Origin: Streptomyces flavofungini
GTDB lineage: Bacteria > Actinomycetota > Actinomycetes > Streptomycetales > Streptomycetaceae
Length of the DNA stretch: 64,000 nucleotides
Direction of reading: 5' to 3'
NCBI RefSeq assembly: GCF_014650815.1
Contig: NZ_BMVR01000018.1
Coordinates: 116,462 to 180,461, forward strand
Each line of letters begins with the position of its first letter. The stretch's first letter is position 1. Positions 17,731 to 25,601 of this stretch are shown piece by piece. The notes under the pieces were generated by a model that did no database searches, was not told where the DNA came from, and saw only the letters and a program-made list of their open reading frames with translations. Both the position numbers and the translations under genes were made by a program.

Positions 17731-17762
17731 CCCAGCGGGTGTGGGACACGACACCTGCTGGG
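17731..17762. terminator. bidirectional terminator between convergent genes
   Basis: CCCAGCGGGTGT (17731-17742) and ACACCTGCTGGG (17751-17762) pair over 12 positions with one G-T wobble; the loop is 8 bases. A smaller perfect stem GCCGCC-CCT-GGCGGC lies just upstream (17708-17722). The sequence around it is a second copy of the intergenic element seen near 5690. Confidence 0.7.
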
Positions 17763-17772
17763 ACTGACTGAG

Positions 17773-18903
17773 CTACCCAGAACTCCCCAGGTCGGCCAGC
17801 GTCGCCGCCGCCTCCCCCACATCCCCCACCAACGCGATCCGCGACGCCATCTCCCGGCCCGCCGCCAATGACTGGAGCAGGGGCCAGGCCGGCAGGTGGT
17901 GGGTCCAGTGGTGGGTGTCGACGAGGACCATGGGGGTGGGGCCGCCGCGGGACTCGTAGTAGTTGGGGGTCGCGTTGTCGAAGATCTCCTGGACGGTGCC
18001 CGCGGCGCCCGGGAGGAAGACGACGCCTGCGTTGGAGCGGGCGAGGAGCCCGTCCTCGCGGGTGGCGTTGGCGAAGTACTTGGCCAGGTGCGAGGCGAAG
18101 GCGTTCGGCGGCTCGTGGCCGTAGAACCACGTCGGGATACCGACGGAAGGGCCGCCGGACGGCCACTGCTCGCGCACCGTGAAGGCGGCCCGTGCCCAGT
18201 GCGTGATCGACGGGGTGAACGACGGCTCCTTGGCGAGGATCGCAAGCGCCTCGTCGAGCATCGCGTCGTCGTGCGGCGCCGCGTACGCCCCGAGGTTCGC
18301 CGCCTCCATGGCCCCGGGCCCGCCCCCGGTGGCCACCGTGAACCCGTCCCGCGCGAGCTGCCGCCCGAGCCGCGCGGCGCCCGCGTACTCCAGCGTGCCC
18401 CGGGCCATCGCGTGTCCGCCCATGACGCCCACCACCCGCTGCCCGTGCAGGAGTTCGTCGAGGGCGTCGGAGATGGAGTCGTCGTGCACGGCGCGCAGCA
18501 TCGAGGCGAAGACGTCCCCGTCGGCCTTGGTCGCCTGGAACCAGGCGTACGCGCGGGCGTCCGGCGTGGCCTCGTACCCGCCGTCGGCGAGCCCCGCGAA
18601 CAGCTCGTCCGGCGTGTGGAGCAGCCCCCGATAGGGGTCGAACGGCAGCCCCGGGACGGGCGGGAAGACCAGGGCCCCGGAGGCCCGGACGTGCGCGGCG
18701 GCGTCCTCCGCCATGGGGCAGCCGAGGAAGACGGCACCCGTGGTGTCCGCGGTGAGCAGCGCGGCCGTACGACCGGTCAGGTCGACGGCCTGGACGCGGT
18801 GTCCGGCGAGCGAACCGCCCGCCGTGACGACCTCGTCGAACTCGGTGAGCGTCTCGATCTCACGGTCGCCGGGGTGCGGGGCGGATGCTTCGGAGGGCAG
18901 CAT
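17773..18903 (-). CDS. LOG-family Rossmann-fold nucleotide-binding protein
   Basis: A 376-residue protein. The C-terminal two thirds is a LOG/TIGR00730-like Rossmann domain with VVGVMGGHAMARG, ATGGGPGAMEAANLGAY and VVFLPGAAGTVQEIFDN. The LOG family includes cytokinin-activating phosphoribohydrolases whose motif is PGGxGTxxE; here it reads PGAAGTVQE, so one glycine is Ala. The N-terminal about 130 residues form an extra region. The long, extended form is usually annotated simply as a Rossmann-fold nucleotide-binding protein, and I would not claim cytokinin activity. It lies 37 bases after the VOC gene in the same direction. Confidence 0.8.
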   Translation of the reverse strand: MLPSEASAPHPGDREIETLTEFDEVVTAGGSLAGHRVQAVDLTGRTAALLTADTTGAVFLGCPMAEDAAAHVRASGALVFPPVPGLPFDPYRGLLHTPDELFAGLADGGYEATPDARAYAWFQATKADGDVFASMLRAVHDDSISDALDELLHGQRVVGVMGGHAMARGTLEYAGAARLGRQLARDGFTVATGGGPGAMEAANLGAYAAPHDDAMLDEALAILAKEPSFTPSITHWARAAFTVREQWPSGGPSVGIPTWFYGHEPPNAFASHLAKYFANATREDGLLARSNAGVVFLPGAAGTVQEIFDNATPNYYESRGGPTPMVLVDTHHWTHHLPAWPLLQSLAAGREMASRIALVGDVGEAAATLADLGSSG

Positions 18904-18940
18904 CCGCCCATGCTATGCACCCCTGGGACGCGGCTCGGGC

Positions 18941-19345
18941 TCAGCCCTCGACCTGCGCCGGGTCCATCCAGATGACCTCCCAGGTGTGGCCGTCCAGGTC
19001 GTCGAACGCCCGGCCGTACATGAAGCCGTAGTCCTGGGTCTTGCCGTCCGTGGCGCCCGCCGCGACCGCTTTGTCGACGAGCGTGTCCACGGCCTCGCGG
19101 CTCTCCGCGCTCAGCCCCACGAGGACCTCGCTGGTCTTCGTGGCGTCGGCGATCTCCTTGGTCGTGAACTGCGCGTAGTGCGACTTGCTGAGCATCATCG
19201 CGACGATCGTGTCGCTGATCTGGACGCAGGCGGTGTCGTCCGTCGAGAACTGGGCGTTGAGCGAGTAGCCGAGTCCGGTGAAGAACTTCTTGGACGCCTC
19301 GACGTCGTTCACGGCCAGGTTCACGAAGATCATCTGCTGGTACAT
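18941..19345 (-). CDS. VOC family (glyoxalase/bleomycin-resistance fold) protein
   Basis: A 134-residue single VOC protein beginning MYQQMIFVNLAVNDVEASKK. The beta-alpha-beta-beta-beta repeats are visible (SLNAQF...CVQISDTIVAMML; DYGFMYGRAFDDLDGHTWEV). DLDGHTWEV carries the usual C-terminal metal-ligand Glu. Substrates of such proteins vary (glyoxalase, dioxygenase, antibiotic binding) and cannot be read from sequence. It may be cotranscribed with the LOG-family gene downstream. Confidence 0.85.
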   Translation of the reverse strand: MYQQMIFVNLAVNDVEASKKFFTGLGYSLNAQFSTDDTACVQISDTIVAMMLSKSHYAQFTTKEIADATKTSEVLVGLSAESREAVDTLVDKAVAAGATDGKTQDYGFMYGRAFDDLDGHTWEVIWMDPAQVEG

Positions 19346-19531
19346 GTGCGTCTCCCGTGGGGTACGTGCCTCGCGTAAGCGCCTGTGTGCGTCCTACGCA
19401 GGATTAGACGGCCCTCCGGCGCGGAACTCATCGCCCGTCGCGCATCTTCTTGTACGAGTTTTCGAGGACGTCGGCGTCAGGGGCACCCGGGGCGGCCGAG
19501 CGGCGCGGCGCAGCGGAGAAGGCGGTGCGGC

Positions 19532-20731
19532 TCAGCGGACGAGCGGCATCGCCGACAGCTCCGCCACCAGCCACGTCACCGGCCCGAACACCGCGAGCAG
19601 CGCCCCGGCCCGCAGCGCCGCGCAGCCCCGCAGGAGCGCCGCGGGCGCCCCGAGCCGCAGCAGCGCAGCCGTGGTGTCGGCGCGGGCGTGCCTGGCCTCG
19701 ACGGCGGCCGTGGCCAGCGTCAGGAGGGCGCAGCCCGCGACGACGACGGCGCCGAGCGTGGTGAGCGGGCCGATGCCCGAGCCGCCGCCCGCCGCGTCGG
19801 CGTACAGGGTCCGGGCCGCGTACGCGCCCGACGCCACCGCGCACACCACGCCGAGCGGACGCCCGATCCGCCGCGCCTCCTGCTGGAGCACGCGCCCCGC
19901 GAGCAGCCGCAGCGCCCCGGGCCGTACGGCCTGGAGGATCCGCCCGCACAGATGGGTGAGGGCGGGCCCGGCGAGGGCGAGGCCGAGGGCGGTGAGCCCC
20001 CACCCGGCAAGCGCGCCGACGGGGCTTCCGGCAAGACCGCCGGGCAGTCGCGGGCCCGAGCCGTCGTCGGCGCTGCTCGCGTACGTCTCGGCGGCGAGCC
20101 CGGCGGCGAACAGTGCGACACCCCAGGGCAGACCGCCGGGGGCGGCGGCCGGGGGTGCGAGGTCGGTGGGGTCGGCGTCGGGCACGGGGTCGGCGCCGGG
20201 TTCCTCGGCGGCGCCGGTCCCGGCTCGGCGCGGGCGCAGGGCGACGGCACCGGCCACGGACGCGGTCAGCGGCACGAGCGCGAGCAGGGTCAGGGCGGCC
20301 GCCAGCGGCAACGGCCGGTCGGCGGCGAGGAGTTCGGCCGCGGCGCCGTCGAACGGCAGGCCCGTCAGATCGCCGCGCAGATGCAGGAAGAACAGCAGCG
20401 CCACCATGGAGCCGAGCGTGCAGGCCACGGCCGTGGTCATGGCGGAGATGACCATGAGCCGACCGGGGCCGAGCCCGATGGCCGCGAGCCCGGGGCGCGG
20501 TCTGGTGCCGGGGTCGGTGCGGGCCACGGCGACGGCGAAGTACACGGTGGCGGCGAGCGGGGCGGCGCACCAGGCGAGCCGGAGCACGGAGCCGGCGGAC
20601 CCGGCGTGGCCCATCGCGTACCCGAGGGCGCACAGGAGCAGGAAGCCGGTGCCGGCCGACGCGGCGGCGACGAGGAGCCGGCGCAGCTGGACCAGGGGGT
20701 GGGAGCCGCGGGCTAGGCGGAGAGCGAGCAC
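19532..20731 (-). CDS. ABC transporter permease-like integral membrane protein
   Basis: A 399-residue, very Ala/Leu-rich membrane protein with about eight to ten hydrophobic segments, among them LLVAAASAGTGFLLLCALGY and LMVISAMTTAVACTLGSMVA. A hydrophilic Pro/Asp-rich stretch lies in the middle (about 178-200). No permease motif is strong enough to name a family, but it overlaps the ATPase gene by 19 bases in the same direction, so the two most likely form an ABC export or FtsX-like system. Start ATG 20731. The stop is at 19532, and the following 186 bases to the VOC gene show nothing notable. Confidence 0.72.
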   Translation of the reverse strand: MLALRLARGSHPLVQLRRLLVAAASAGTGFLLLCALGYAMGHAGSAGSVLRLAWCAAPLAATVYFAVAVARTDPGTRPRPGLAAIGLGPGRLMVISAMTTAVACTLGSMVALLFFLHLRGDLTGLPFDGAAAELLAADRPLPLAAALTLLALVPLTASVAGAVALRPRRAGTGAAEEPGADPVPDADPTDLAPPAAAPGGLPWGVALFAAGLAAETYASSADDGSGPRLPGGLAGSPVGALAGWGLTALGLALAGPALTHLCGRILQAVRPGALRLLAGRVLQQEARRIGRPLGVVCAVASGAYAARTLYADAAGGGSGIGPLTTLGAVVVAGCALLTLATAAVEARHARADTTAALLRLGAPAALLRGCAALRAGALLAVFGPVTWLVAELSAMPLVR

Positions 20732-21633
20732 GCGGCCCGGCCTTCCGTGTCGGAGTCGGTGGGGGTGGCCGGGCCGGTGGGGCTGACCGAACTGGTGGTG
20801 CTGGTGGGGTTGTTGGGGCCAGTGGGTCTGGTGGGGCTGCTGGTGCCAGTGGTGCTGGCCGGGCCCGTGGGCGTACCGGAGCCGCGGACGCCCTTCGCGC
20901 CCCCCGGCCCCCCGCCGCGCCGCACCTCGTCCCCCGGCAGGTGCACCGTGTGCACCCGCCGTCCGTCGAGCAGGGTCACCGCCCGGTCGGCGAGGGCGGC
21001 GACCTCCGCGTCATGGGTGGCGAGGACGACGGTGATGCCGTGCGAGCGGGCCGCCGTCGTCAGGGTGCGCAGGACGTGCGCGCGGTCGGCGCGGTGCAGC
21101 GGCGCGGTGGGCTCGTCGGCGAAGAGGACGGACGGCGCGCAGGCCAGGGCGCGGGCCACGGAGACGCGTTGGCGCTCGGCCTGGGTGAGGGCGTGCGGGC
21201 GTTTGCGGGCGCAGTCGCCGATGTCGAGGCGTTCGAGCCACTCGTGGGCGGCGGTGCGGGCGCCGCGCCGGGCGCCGCCGCGCAGCATCAGGCCGAGGGC
21301 GGCGTTCTCCCAGGCGTTGAGTTCGGGGACGAGCCGGGGTTCGGGGTCGATCCAGCCGAACTTGTCGCGGCGCAGGCGTTCGCGGGCCAGTGGGCCCAGG
21401 GTGTGCACGGGCGCGGAGTTGAACCACACCTCGCCCTGGGCGGCCAGGAGTTGGCCGGACAGGCAGCGCAGGAGCGTGGTCTTGCCGCTGCCGCGCGGGC
21501 CGCCGACGGCCAGGATCTCGCCCTCGCGGACACCGAGCGAGACACCGGTGAGGGCGGGGGATCCGTTGAGTGTGACGTGCAGGGCGCGTGCCCACAGCAC
21601 GTCGTTGTCCGGCGGGGCCACCATGGCGTACAC
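20713..21633 (-). CDS. ABC transporter ATP-binding protein with low-complexity tail
   Basis: A 306-residue ATPase of the LolD/MacB-like group. Walker A is GGPRGSGKTT and Walker B VLFADEPTAPL, with H-loop LATHD. The signature, normally LSGGQ, reads LTQAERQRVSVARAL, so the ABC signature glycines are missing. After residue 235 the protein ends in about 70 residues of Gly, Pro, Thr and Ser. The downstream permease starts inside its last codons. ATG 21633 was used; a second ATG lies three codons on. The substrate is unknown. Confidence 0.82.
   Translation of the reverse strand: MYAMVAPPDNDVLWARALHVTLNGSPALTGVSLGVREGEILAVGGPRGSGKTTLLRCLSGQLLAAQGEVWFNSAPVHTLGPLARERLRRDKFGWIDPEPRLVPELNAWENAALGLMLRGGARRGARTAAHEWLERLDIGDCARKRPHALTQAERQRVSVARALACAPSVLFADEPTAPLHRADRAHVLRTLTTAARSHGITVVLATHDAEVAALADRAVTLLDGRRVHTVHLPGDEVRRGGGPGGAKGVRGSGTPTGPASTTGTSSPTRPTGPNNPTSTTSSVSPTGPATPTDSDTEGRAACSLSA
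20755..20880. repeat. G/T-rich low-complexity tract inside the ABC ATPase gene
   Basis: On the plus strand this is a run of short units such as GGTGGGGCTG, CTGGTGGGGTTG and CAGTGGGTCTGGTGGGG. On the coding (minus) strand it gives the Pro/Thr/Ser tail of the ATPase. Several G-runs of three or four lie close together, so quadruplex formation on the non-template strand is possible. Confidence 0.7.
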
Positions 21634-21736
21634 CTCGGTTCAGATCAGATTGCCTCCCCCGTACGGGGGAACGAAGGCTGGGCCGATCGGTCACTGGGCA
21701 CGCTAAGGATTCGGCGCCGGGGGCCGGACAAGGACG

Positions 21737-21781
21737 CGGCCCGGGTGCGCCCATCTCACTCGGATGGGCGCACCCGGGCCG
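21737..21781 (-). terminator. terminator hairpin after the class III aminotransferase gene
   Basis: CGGCCCGGGTGCGCCCAT (21737-21754) and its exact reverse complement (21764-21781) form an 18-pair perfect stem with a 9-base loop. It lies 70 bases past the stop of the minus-strand aminotransferase and before the promoter of the ABC ATPase gene. Confidence 0.85.
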
Positions 21782-21850
21782 GTCACGGCGCGCGGGGCGG
21801 GGCGGACCCCGAAAGGTCCGCGGCGGATCGGATCCGCGATCCGGTCACGG

Positions 21851-23221
21851 TCAGATCTTGGTCCAGGCCTCCGTCAGGACCTGCCGCACGATGCCCTCGA
21901 TCTCGTCGAACGTCGACTGGTCGGCGATCAGCGGCGGCGAGAGCTGGATGACCGGGTCACCGCGGTCGTCGGCGCGGCAGTACAGGCCGTACTCGAAGAG
22001 CTTCTTGGAGACGAAGCCGTAGAGCACGCGCTCCGACTCCTCGTCCGTGAAGGACTCCTTGGTGGCCTTGTCCTTGACCAGTTCGATGCCGTAGAAGAAG
22101 CCGTTGCCGCGGACGTCGCCGACGATCGGCAGGTCGTGCAGCTTCTGCAGCGTCTGCAGGAAGTTGGCCTCGTTGTCGAGCACGTGCTGGTTGAGGCCCT
22201 CGCGCTCGAACAGGTCGAGGTTGGCGAGGCCGACGGCGGCGGAGACCGGGTGGCCGCCGAAGGTGTAGCCGTGCAGGAAGGTGTTGTCGCCCTTGTAGAA
22301 CGGCTCGGCGATGCGGTCCGAGACGATCGCGGCGCCGATCGGGGAGTAGCCCGAGGTCATGCCCTTGGCGCAGGTGATGATGTCGGGGACGTAGCCGAAC
22401 TTGTCGCAGGCGAACATCGTGCCGAGGCGGCCGAAGGCGCAGATGACCTCGTCGGAGACGAGCAGCACGCCGTACTTGTCGCAGATCTCGCGGACCCGCT
22501 GGAAGTACCCGGGCGGCGGCGGGAAGCAGCCGCCGGCGTTCTGCACCGGCTCCAGGAAGACCGCGGCGACGGTCTCGGGGCCCTCGAAGAGGATCTCCTG
22601 CTCGATCTGGTCGGCGGCCCAGCGGCCGAAGGCCACAGGATCATCGGCGTGAGCGTGGCTCGGGGCGCGGTAGATGTTGGTGTTCGGGACCTTGTGGGCG
22701 CCGGGCACGAGGGGCTCGAAGGGGGCCTTCAGGGCGGGCAGGCCGGTGATGGACAGGGCGCCCTGCGGGGTGCCGTGGTAAGCGACCGCGCGCGAGATGA
22801 CCTTGTACTTCGTGTGGTTGCCGGTGAGCTTGTGGTACTGCTTCGCCAGCTTCCAGGCGGTCTCGACGGCCTCGCCGCCGCCGGTGGTGAAGAAGACCTT
22901 GTTCAGATCGCCCGGGGCGTAGTGGGCGAGACGCTCCGCCAGCTCCACGGCCTTGGGGTGGGCGTACGACCAGATGGGGAAGAAGGCGAGGTCGGCGGCC
23001 TGCTTGGCGGCGACCTCGGCCAGCTCGCGGCGGCCGTGCCCGGCCTGGACCACGAACAGGCCCGCGAGGCCGTCGAGGTACTTCTTGCCCTTGTCGTCGT
23101 AGATGTAGGTCCCTTCGCCACGCACGATGGTGGGAACGGGCGCGTTCTCGTACGACGACATGCGGGTGAAGTGCATCCACAGGTGGTCGTACGCGGTCCG
23201 GCTGAGGTCCTTGGTGCTCAC
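21851..23221 (-). CDS. class III aminotransferase, putrescine/omega-amino acid type
   Basis: A 456-residue PLP enzyme of the omega-transaminase group (putrescine-pyruvate or beta-alanine-pyruvate type). Motifs: FFTTGGGEAVETAWKLAKQY, FLEPVQNAGGCFPPPPGYF, the Asp-containing VSDEVICAFGRLG, and the PLP lysine in ITCAKGMTSGYSPIGAA. I prefer GTG 23221, eight bases after a GGGGA and just past the stop of the regulator gene; an ATG at 23239 would overlap that gene. With the adjoining Lrp gene and the divergent dehydrogenase it forms a polyamine module: it would turn putrescine or a similar amine into an aminoaldehyde. The same trio is described for polyamine use in S. coelicolor (SCO5655-SCO5657). 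Confidence 0.9.
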   Translation of the reverse strand: MSTKDLSRTAYDHLWMHFTRMSSYENAPVPTIVRGEGTYIYDDKGKKYLDGLAGLFVVQAGHGRRELAEVAAKQAADLAFFPIWSYAHPKAVELAERLAHYAPGDLNKVFFTTGGGEAVETAWKLAKQYHKLTGNHTKYKVISRAVAYHGTPQGALSITGLPALKAPFEPLVPGAHKVPNTNIYRAPSHAHADDPVAFGRWAADQIEQEILFEGPETVAAVFLEPVQNAGGCFPPPPGYFQRVREICDKYGVLLVSDEVICAFGRLGTMFACDKFGYVPDIITCAKGMTSGYSPIGAAIVSDRIAEPFYKGDNTFLHGYTFGGHPVSAAVGLANLDLFEREGLNQHVLDNEANFLQTLQKLHDLPIVGDVRGNGFFYGIELVKDKATKESFTDEESERVLYGFVSKKLFEYGLYCRADDRGDPVIQLSPPLIADQSTFDEIEGIVRQVLTEAWTKI

Positions 23222-23223
23222 GG

Positions 23224-23733
23224 CTATCGGGTTCCCCACATGTAGGTCTGCTTCTTGAGCTTGAGGTAGACGAAGCTCTCGGTGGAGCGCACGCCGGGGA
23301 GCGCGCGGATCCGCTTGTTGATGACTTCGAGCAGGTGGTCGTCGTCCTCGCAGACGATCTCGACCAGGAGGTCGTGCGAGCCCGCGGTCATCACCACGTA
23401 CTCCGCCTCCGGCATCGCGGCCAGGGCGTCCGCGACCGGGTCCACATCGCCTTCCACGTTGATCCCGACCATCGCCTGGCGACGGAAGCCCACGGTGAGC
23501 GGGTCCGTCACGGCCACGATCTGCATCACACCCTGGTCGAGCAACTTCTGCACCCGCTGGCGCACGGCCGCCTCGGAGAGGCCGACGGCCTTGCCGATGG
23601 CGGCGTACGGACGGCGGCCGTCCTCCTGGAGCTGCTCGATGATCGCCAGCGATACGGCGTCGATCGTCGGGCTGCTCCCGCCGCGGGAGCTGCTGGGGTC
23701 TGCGCTTCGACTTGCCACGACTTCACTGTGCAC
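23224..23733 (-). CDS. Lrp/AsnC family transcriptional regulator
   Basis: A 169-residue regulator. The N-terminal helix-turn-helix is AIIEQLQEDGRRPYAAIGKAVGLSEAAVRQRVQKLL (split here: AIIEQLQEDGRR; KAVGLSEAAVRQRV). The C-terminal RAM domain has VVMTAGSHDLLVEIVCEDDDHLLEVI. The stop is two bases before the preferred aminotransferase start, so the two genes are in one operon, and the regulator is divergent from the dehydrogenase gene. It probably senses an amine or amino acid and controls both sides. GTG 23733 is preferred over a TTG at 23754. Confidence 0.88.
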   Translation of the reverse strand: MHSEVVASRSADPSSSRGGSSPTIDAVSLAIIEQLQEDGRRPYAAIGKAVGLSEAAVRQRVQKLLDQGVMQIVAVTDPLTVGFRRQAMVGINVEGDVDPVADALAAMPEAEYVVMTAGSHDLLVEIVCEDDDHLLEVINKRIRALPGVRSTESFVYLKLKKQTYMWGTR

Positions 23734-23773
23734 GACGTCTCGTCTGTTCCGCAAGCCCAGAGCGATGAAATTC

Positions 23774-23783
23774 GTTGTACAAC
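23774..23783. promoter_or_regulatory. palindrome, candidate Lrp operator
   Basis: GTTGTACAAC is a perfect 10-base palindrome, extended imperfectly to TTCGTTGTACAACAAC. It lies 41 bases before the regulator start and 45 bases before the likely -35 of the divergent dehydrogenase gene. This AT-containing island in GC-rich DNA is where an autoregulating AsnC-type protein would bind. Confidence 0.5.
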
Positions 23784-23827
23784 AACTCCATGAGCACGGA
23801 TTTCGCAGATATGGGCGGCTGGGTATG

Positions 23828-23909
23828 TTGAAAGCGTCGGTGTAGCGACTAGGGTGGGTGTCTCATCCATCGGACAGCCGGGTGATCGACGAGGCGATCC
23901 GATGGAGAC
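23828..23909 (+). promoter_or_regulatory. promoter and leader hairpin of the aminobutyraldehyde dehydrogenase gene
   Basis: TTGAAA (23828-23833) and TAGGGT (23850-23855) are 16 bases apart and fit the HrdB-type consensus. Just downstream, GTCT...CCATCGGA (23860-23874) pairs with TCCGATGG...AGAC (23898-23909) over 12 positions with a 3-base bulge. The ribosome site GGAGGG follows at 23948. Confidence 0.5.
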
Positions 23910-23958
23910 CAGGCAGTGACTCTTTGAACCACATGGGCTTCTGACAGGAGGGCTGGCA

Positions 23959-25398
23959 GTGACCACCGAGCTGCGCCGTCTGCGCAACTACATCAACGGC
24001 GAATTCCGGGACGCGGCCGACGGACGGACCACCGAGGTGATCAACCCGGCGACCGGCGAGGCGTACGCGGTGGCACCGCTCTCGGGCGAGGCCGACGTCG
24101 ACGCCGCCATGAAGGCCGCCGCCGACGCATTCCCGGCCTGGCGCGACCTCGTGCCCGCCGAGCGACAGAAGGCACTGCTCAAGATCGCCGACGCGTTCGA
24201 GGAGCGCGCCGAGGAGCTGATCGCGGCCGAGGTCGAGAACACGGGCAAGCCGATCGGACTCACGCGGTCCGAGGAGATCCCGCCCATGGTGGACCAGATC
24301 CGCTTCTTCGCGGGCGCGGCCCGGATGCTCGAAGGGCGCGCCGCCGGTGAGTACATGGAGGGTCTGACCTCCATCATCCGGCGCGAGCCCATCGGCGTCT
24401 GCGCGCAGGTCGCGCCGTGGAACTACCCCATGATGATGGGCGTGTGGAAGTTCGCCCCGGCGCTCGCCGCGGGCAACACGGTCGTCCTCAAGCCGTCCGA
24501 CACGACCCCCGCGTCCACGGTCCTGATGGCCGAGATCATCGGCTCGATCGTGCCGCCCGGCGTCTTCAACGTCATCTGCGGCGACCGTGACACCGGCCGC
24601 GCCATGGTCGAGCACCGCACCCCGGCGATGGCCTCCATCACCGGCTCCGTGCGCGCCGGCATGCAGGTCGCCGAGTCCGCCTCCAAGGACCTCAAGCGGG
24701 TCCACCTGGAGCTCGGTGGCAAGGCGCCGGTCGTGGTCTTCGAGGACACCGACATCGCCAAGGCCGTCGAGGACATCTCGGTCGCGGGCTTCTTCAACGC
24801 GGGCCAGGACTGTACGGCGGCGACGCGTGTCCTCGTCCACGAGTCCATCCACGACGAGTTCGTGACCGCCCTCGCCAAGGCCGCCGCCGACACGAAGACC
24901 GGGCAGCCGGACGACGAGGACGTGCTGTACGGGCCGCTGAACAACGCCAACCAGCTGAAGCAGGTCACCGGTTTCATCGACCGGCTGCCCGCGCACGCCA
25001 AGGTGGAGGCGGGCGGCCAGCGCGTCGGCGAGAAGGGCTACTTCTTCGCGCCGACCGTCGTCTCCGGCCTCAAGCAGGACGACGAGATCATCCAGAACGA
25101 GGTCTTCGGCCCGGTCATCACCGTCCAGTCCTTCACGGACGAGGCCCAGGCCATCGAGTACGCGAACGGCGTCGACTACGCCCTCGCCTCCTCGGTGTGG
25201 ACCAAGGACCACGCCCGCGCGATGCGCCTGTCCAAGGCCCTCGACTTCGGCTGCGTGTGGATCAACACCCACATCCCGCTGGTCGCGGAGATGCCGCACG
25301 GCGGCTTCAAGAAGTCCGGCTACGGCAAGGACCTGTCGGCGTACGGCTTCGACGACTACACGCGCATCAAGCACGTGATGACGTCGATCGAGGGCTGA
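23959..25398 (+). CDS. gamma-aminobutyraldehyde dehydrogenase
   Basis: A 479-residue NAD(P)-dependent aldehyde dehydrogenase of the aminobutyraldehyde/PuuC group. The general base Glu is in HLELGGKAP and the catalytic Cys in NAGQDCTAATR; the cofactor site has APWNYPMMMGVWK and SITGSV. In polyamine breakdown it oxidises 4-aminobutanal (or its gamma-glutamyl form) to the acid. It is divergent from the Lrp/aminotransferase pair, and a second, 501-residue enzyme of the same type lies at 37833. The start is GTG 23959 with GGAGGG upstream. A strong terminator follows at 25467. Confidence 0.92.
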   Translation: MTTELRRLRNYINGEFRDAADGRTTEVINPATGEAYAVAPLSGEADVDAAMKAAADAFPAWRDLVPAERQKALLKIADAFEERAEELIAAEVENTGKPIGLTRSEEIPPMVDQIRFFAGAARMLEGRAAGEYMEGLTSIIRREPIGVCAQVAPWNYPMMMGVWKFAPALAAGNTVVLKPSDTTPASTVLMAEIIGSIVPPGVFNVICGDRDTGRAMVEHRTPAMASITGSVRAGMQVAESASKDLKRVHLELGGKAPVVVFEDTDIAKAVEDISVAGFFNAGQDCTAATRVLVHESIHDEFVTALAKAAADTKTGQPDDEDVLYGPLNNANQLKQVTGFIDRLPAHAKVEAGGQRVGEKGYFFAPTVVSGLKQDDEIIQNEVFGPVITVQSFTDEAQAIEYANGVDYALASSVWTKDHARAMRLSKALDFGCVWINTHIPLVAEMPHGGFKKSGYGKDLSAYGFDDYTRIKHVMTSIEG

Positions 25399-25466
25399 GT
25401 TCCCCCGGCGGGGCGCCCTGGCGTGGGGTGCCTGACGTAGGGCGCCTAAATCGGATGCTCTGATCG

Positions 25467-25500
25467 CCGCCCCCGCGTACCGTTGCGTACGCGGGGGCGG
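25467..25500 (+). terminator. terminator after the aminobutyraldehyde dehydrogenase gene
   Basis: CCGCCCCCGCGTAC (25467-25480) and GTACGCGGGGGCGG (25487-25500) pair perfectly over 14 positions with a 6-base loop. The T-rich tract TGCTTCCTTCTCCCTTCTTAT starts soon after, split here only by ordinary bases; this is the most classical terminator in the window. It isolates the RING gene from the upstream gene. Confidence 0.88.
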
Positions 25501-25601
25501 CTCCGCTGTGTGCTTCCTTCTCCCTTCTTATGCAAAAAGATCCGTAGCGCACACACTCTCCGCCCCCGCTTTTCTGCTCCCTGGGGGATGGGGACCCACT
25601 G

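Noticed and set aside
13309..18737. Long minus-strand frames over the thiamine transporter genes
   Set aside because: Arg/Pro/His-rich peptides without domains; the plus-strand permease and ATPase are unmistakable.
20755..20880. G-rich tract as a separate small gene or origin
   Set aside because: It lies in frame within the ABC ATPase gene and encodes its C-terminal tail; no DnaA boxes or ribosome site were seen.
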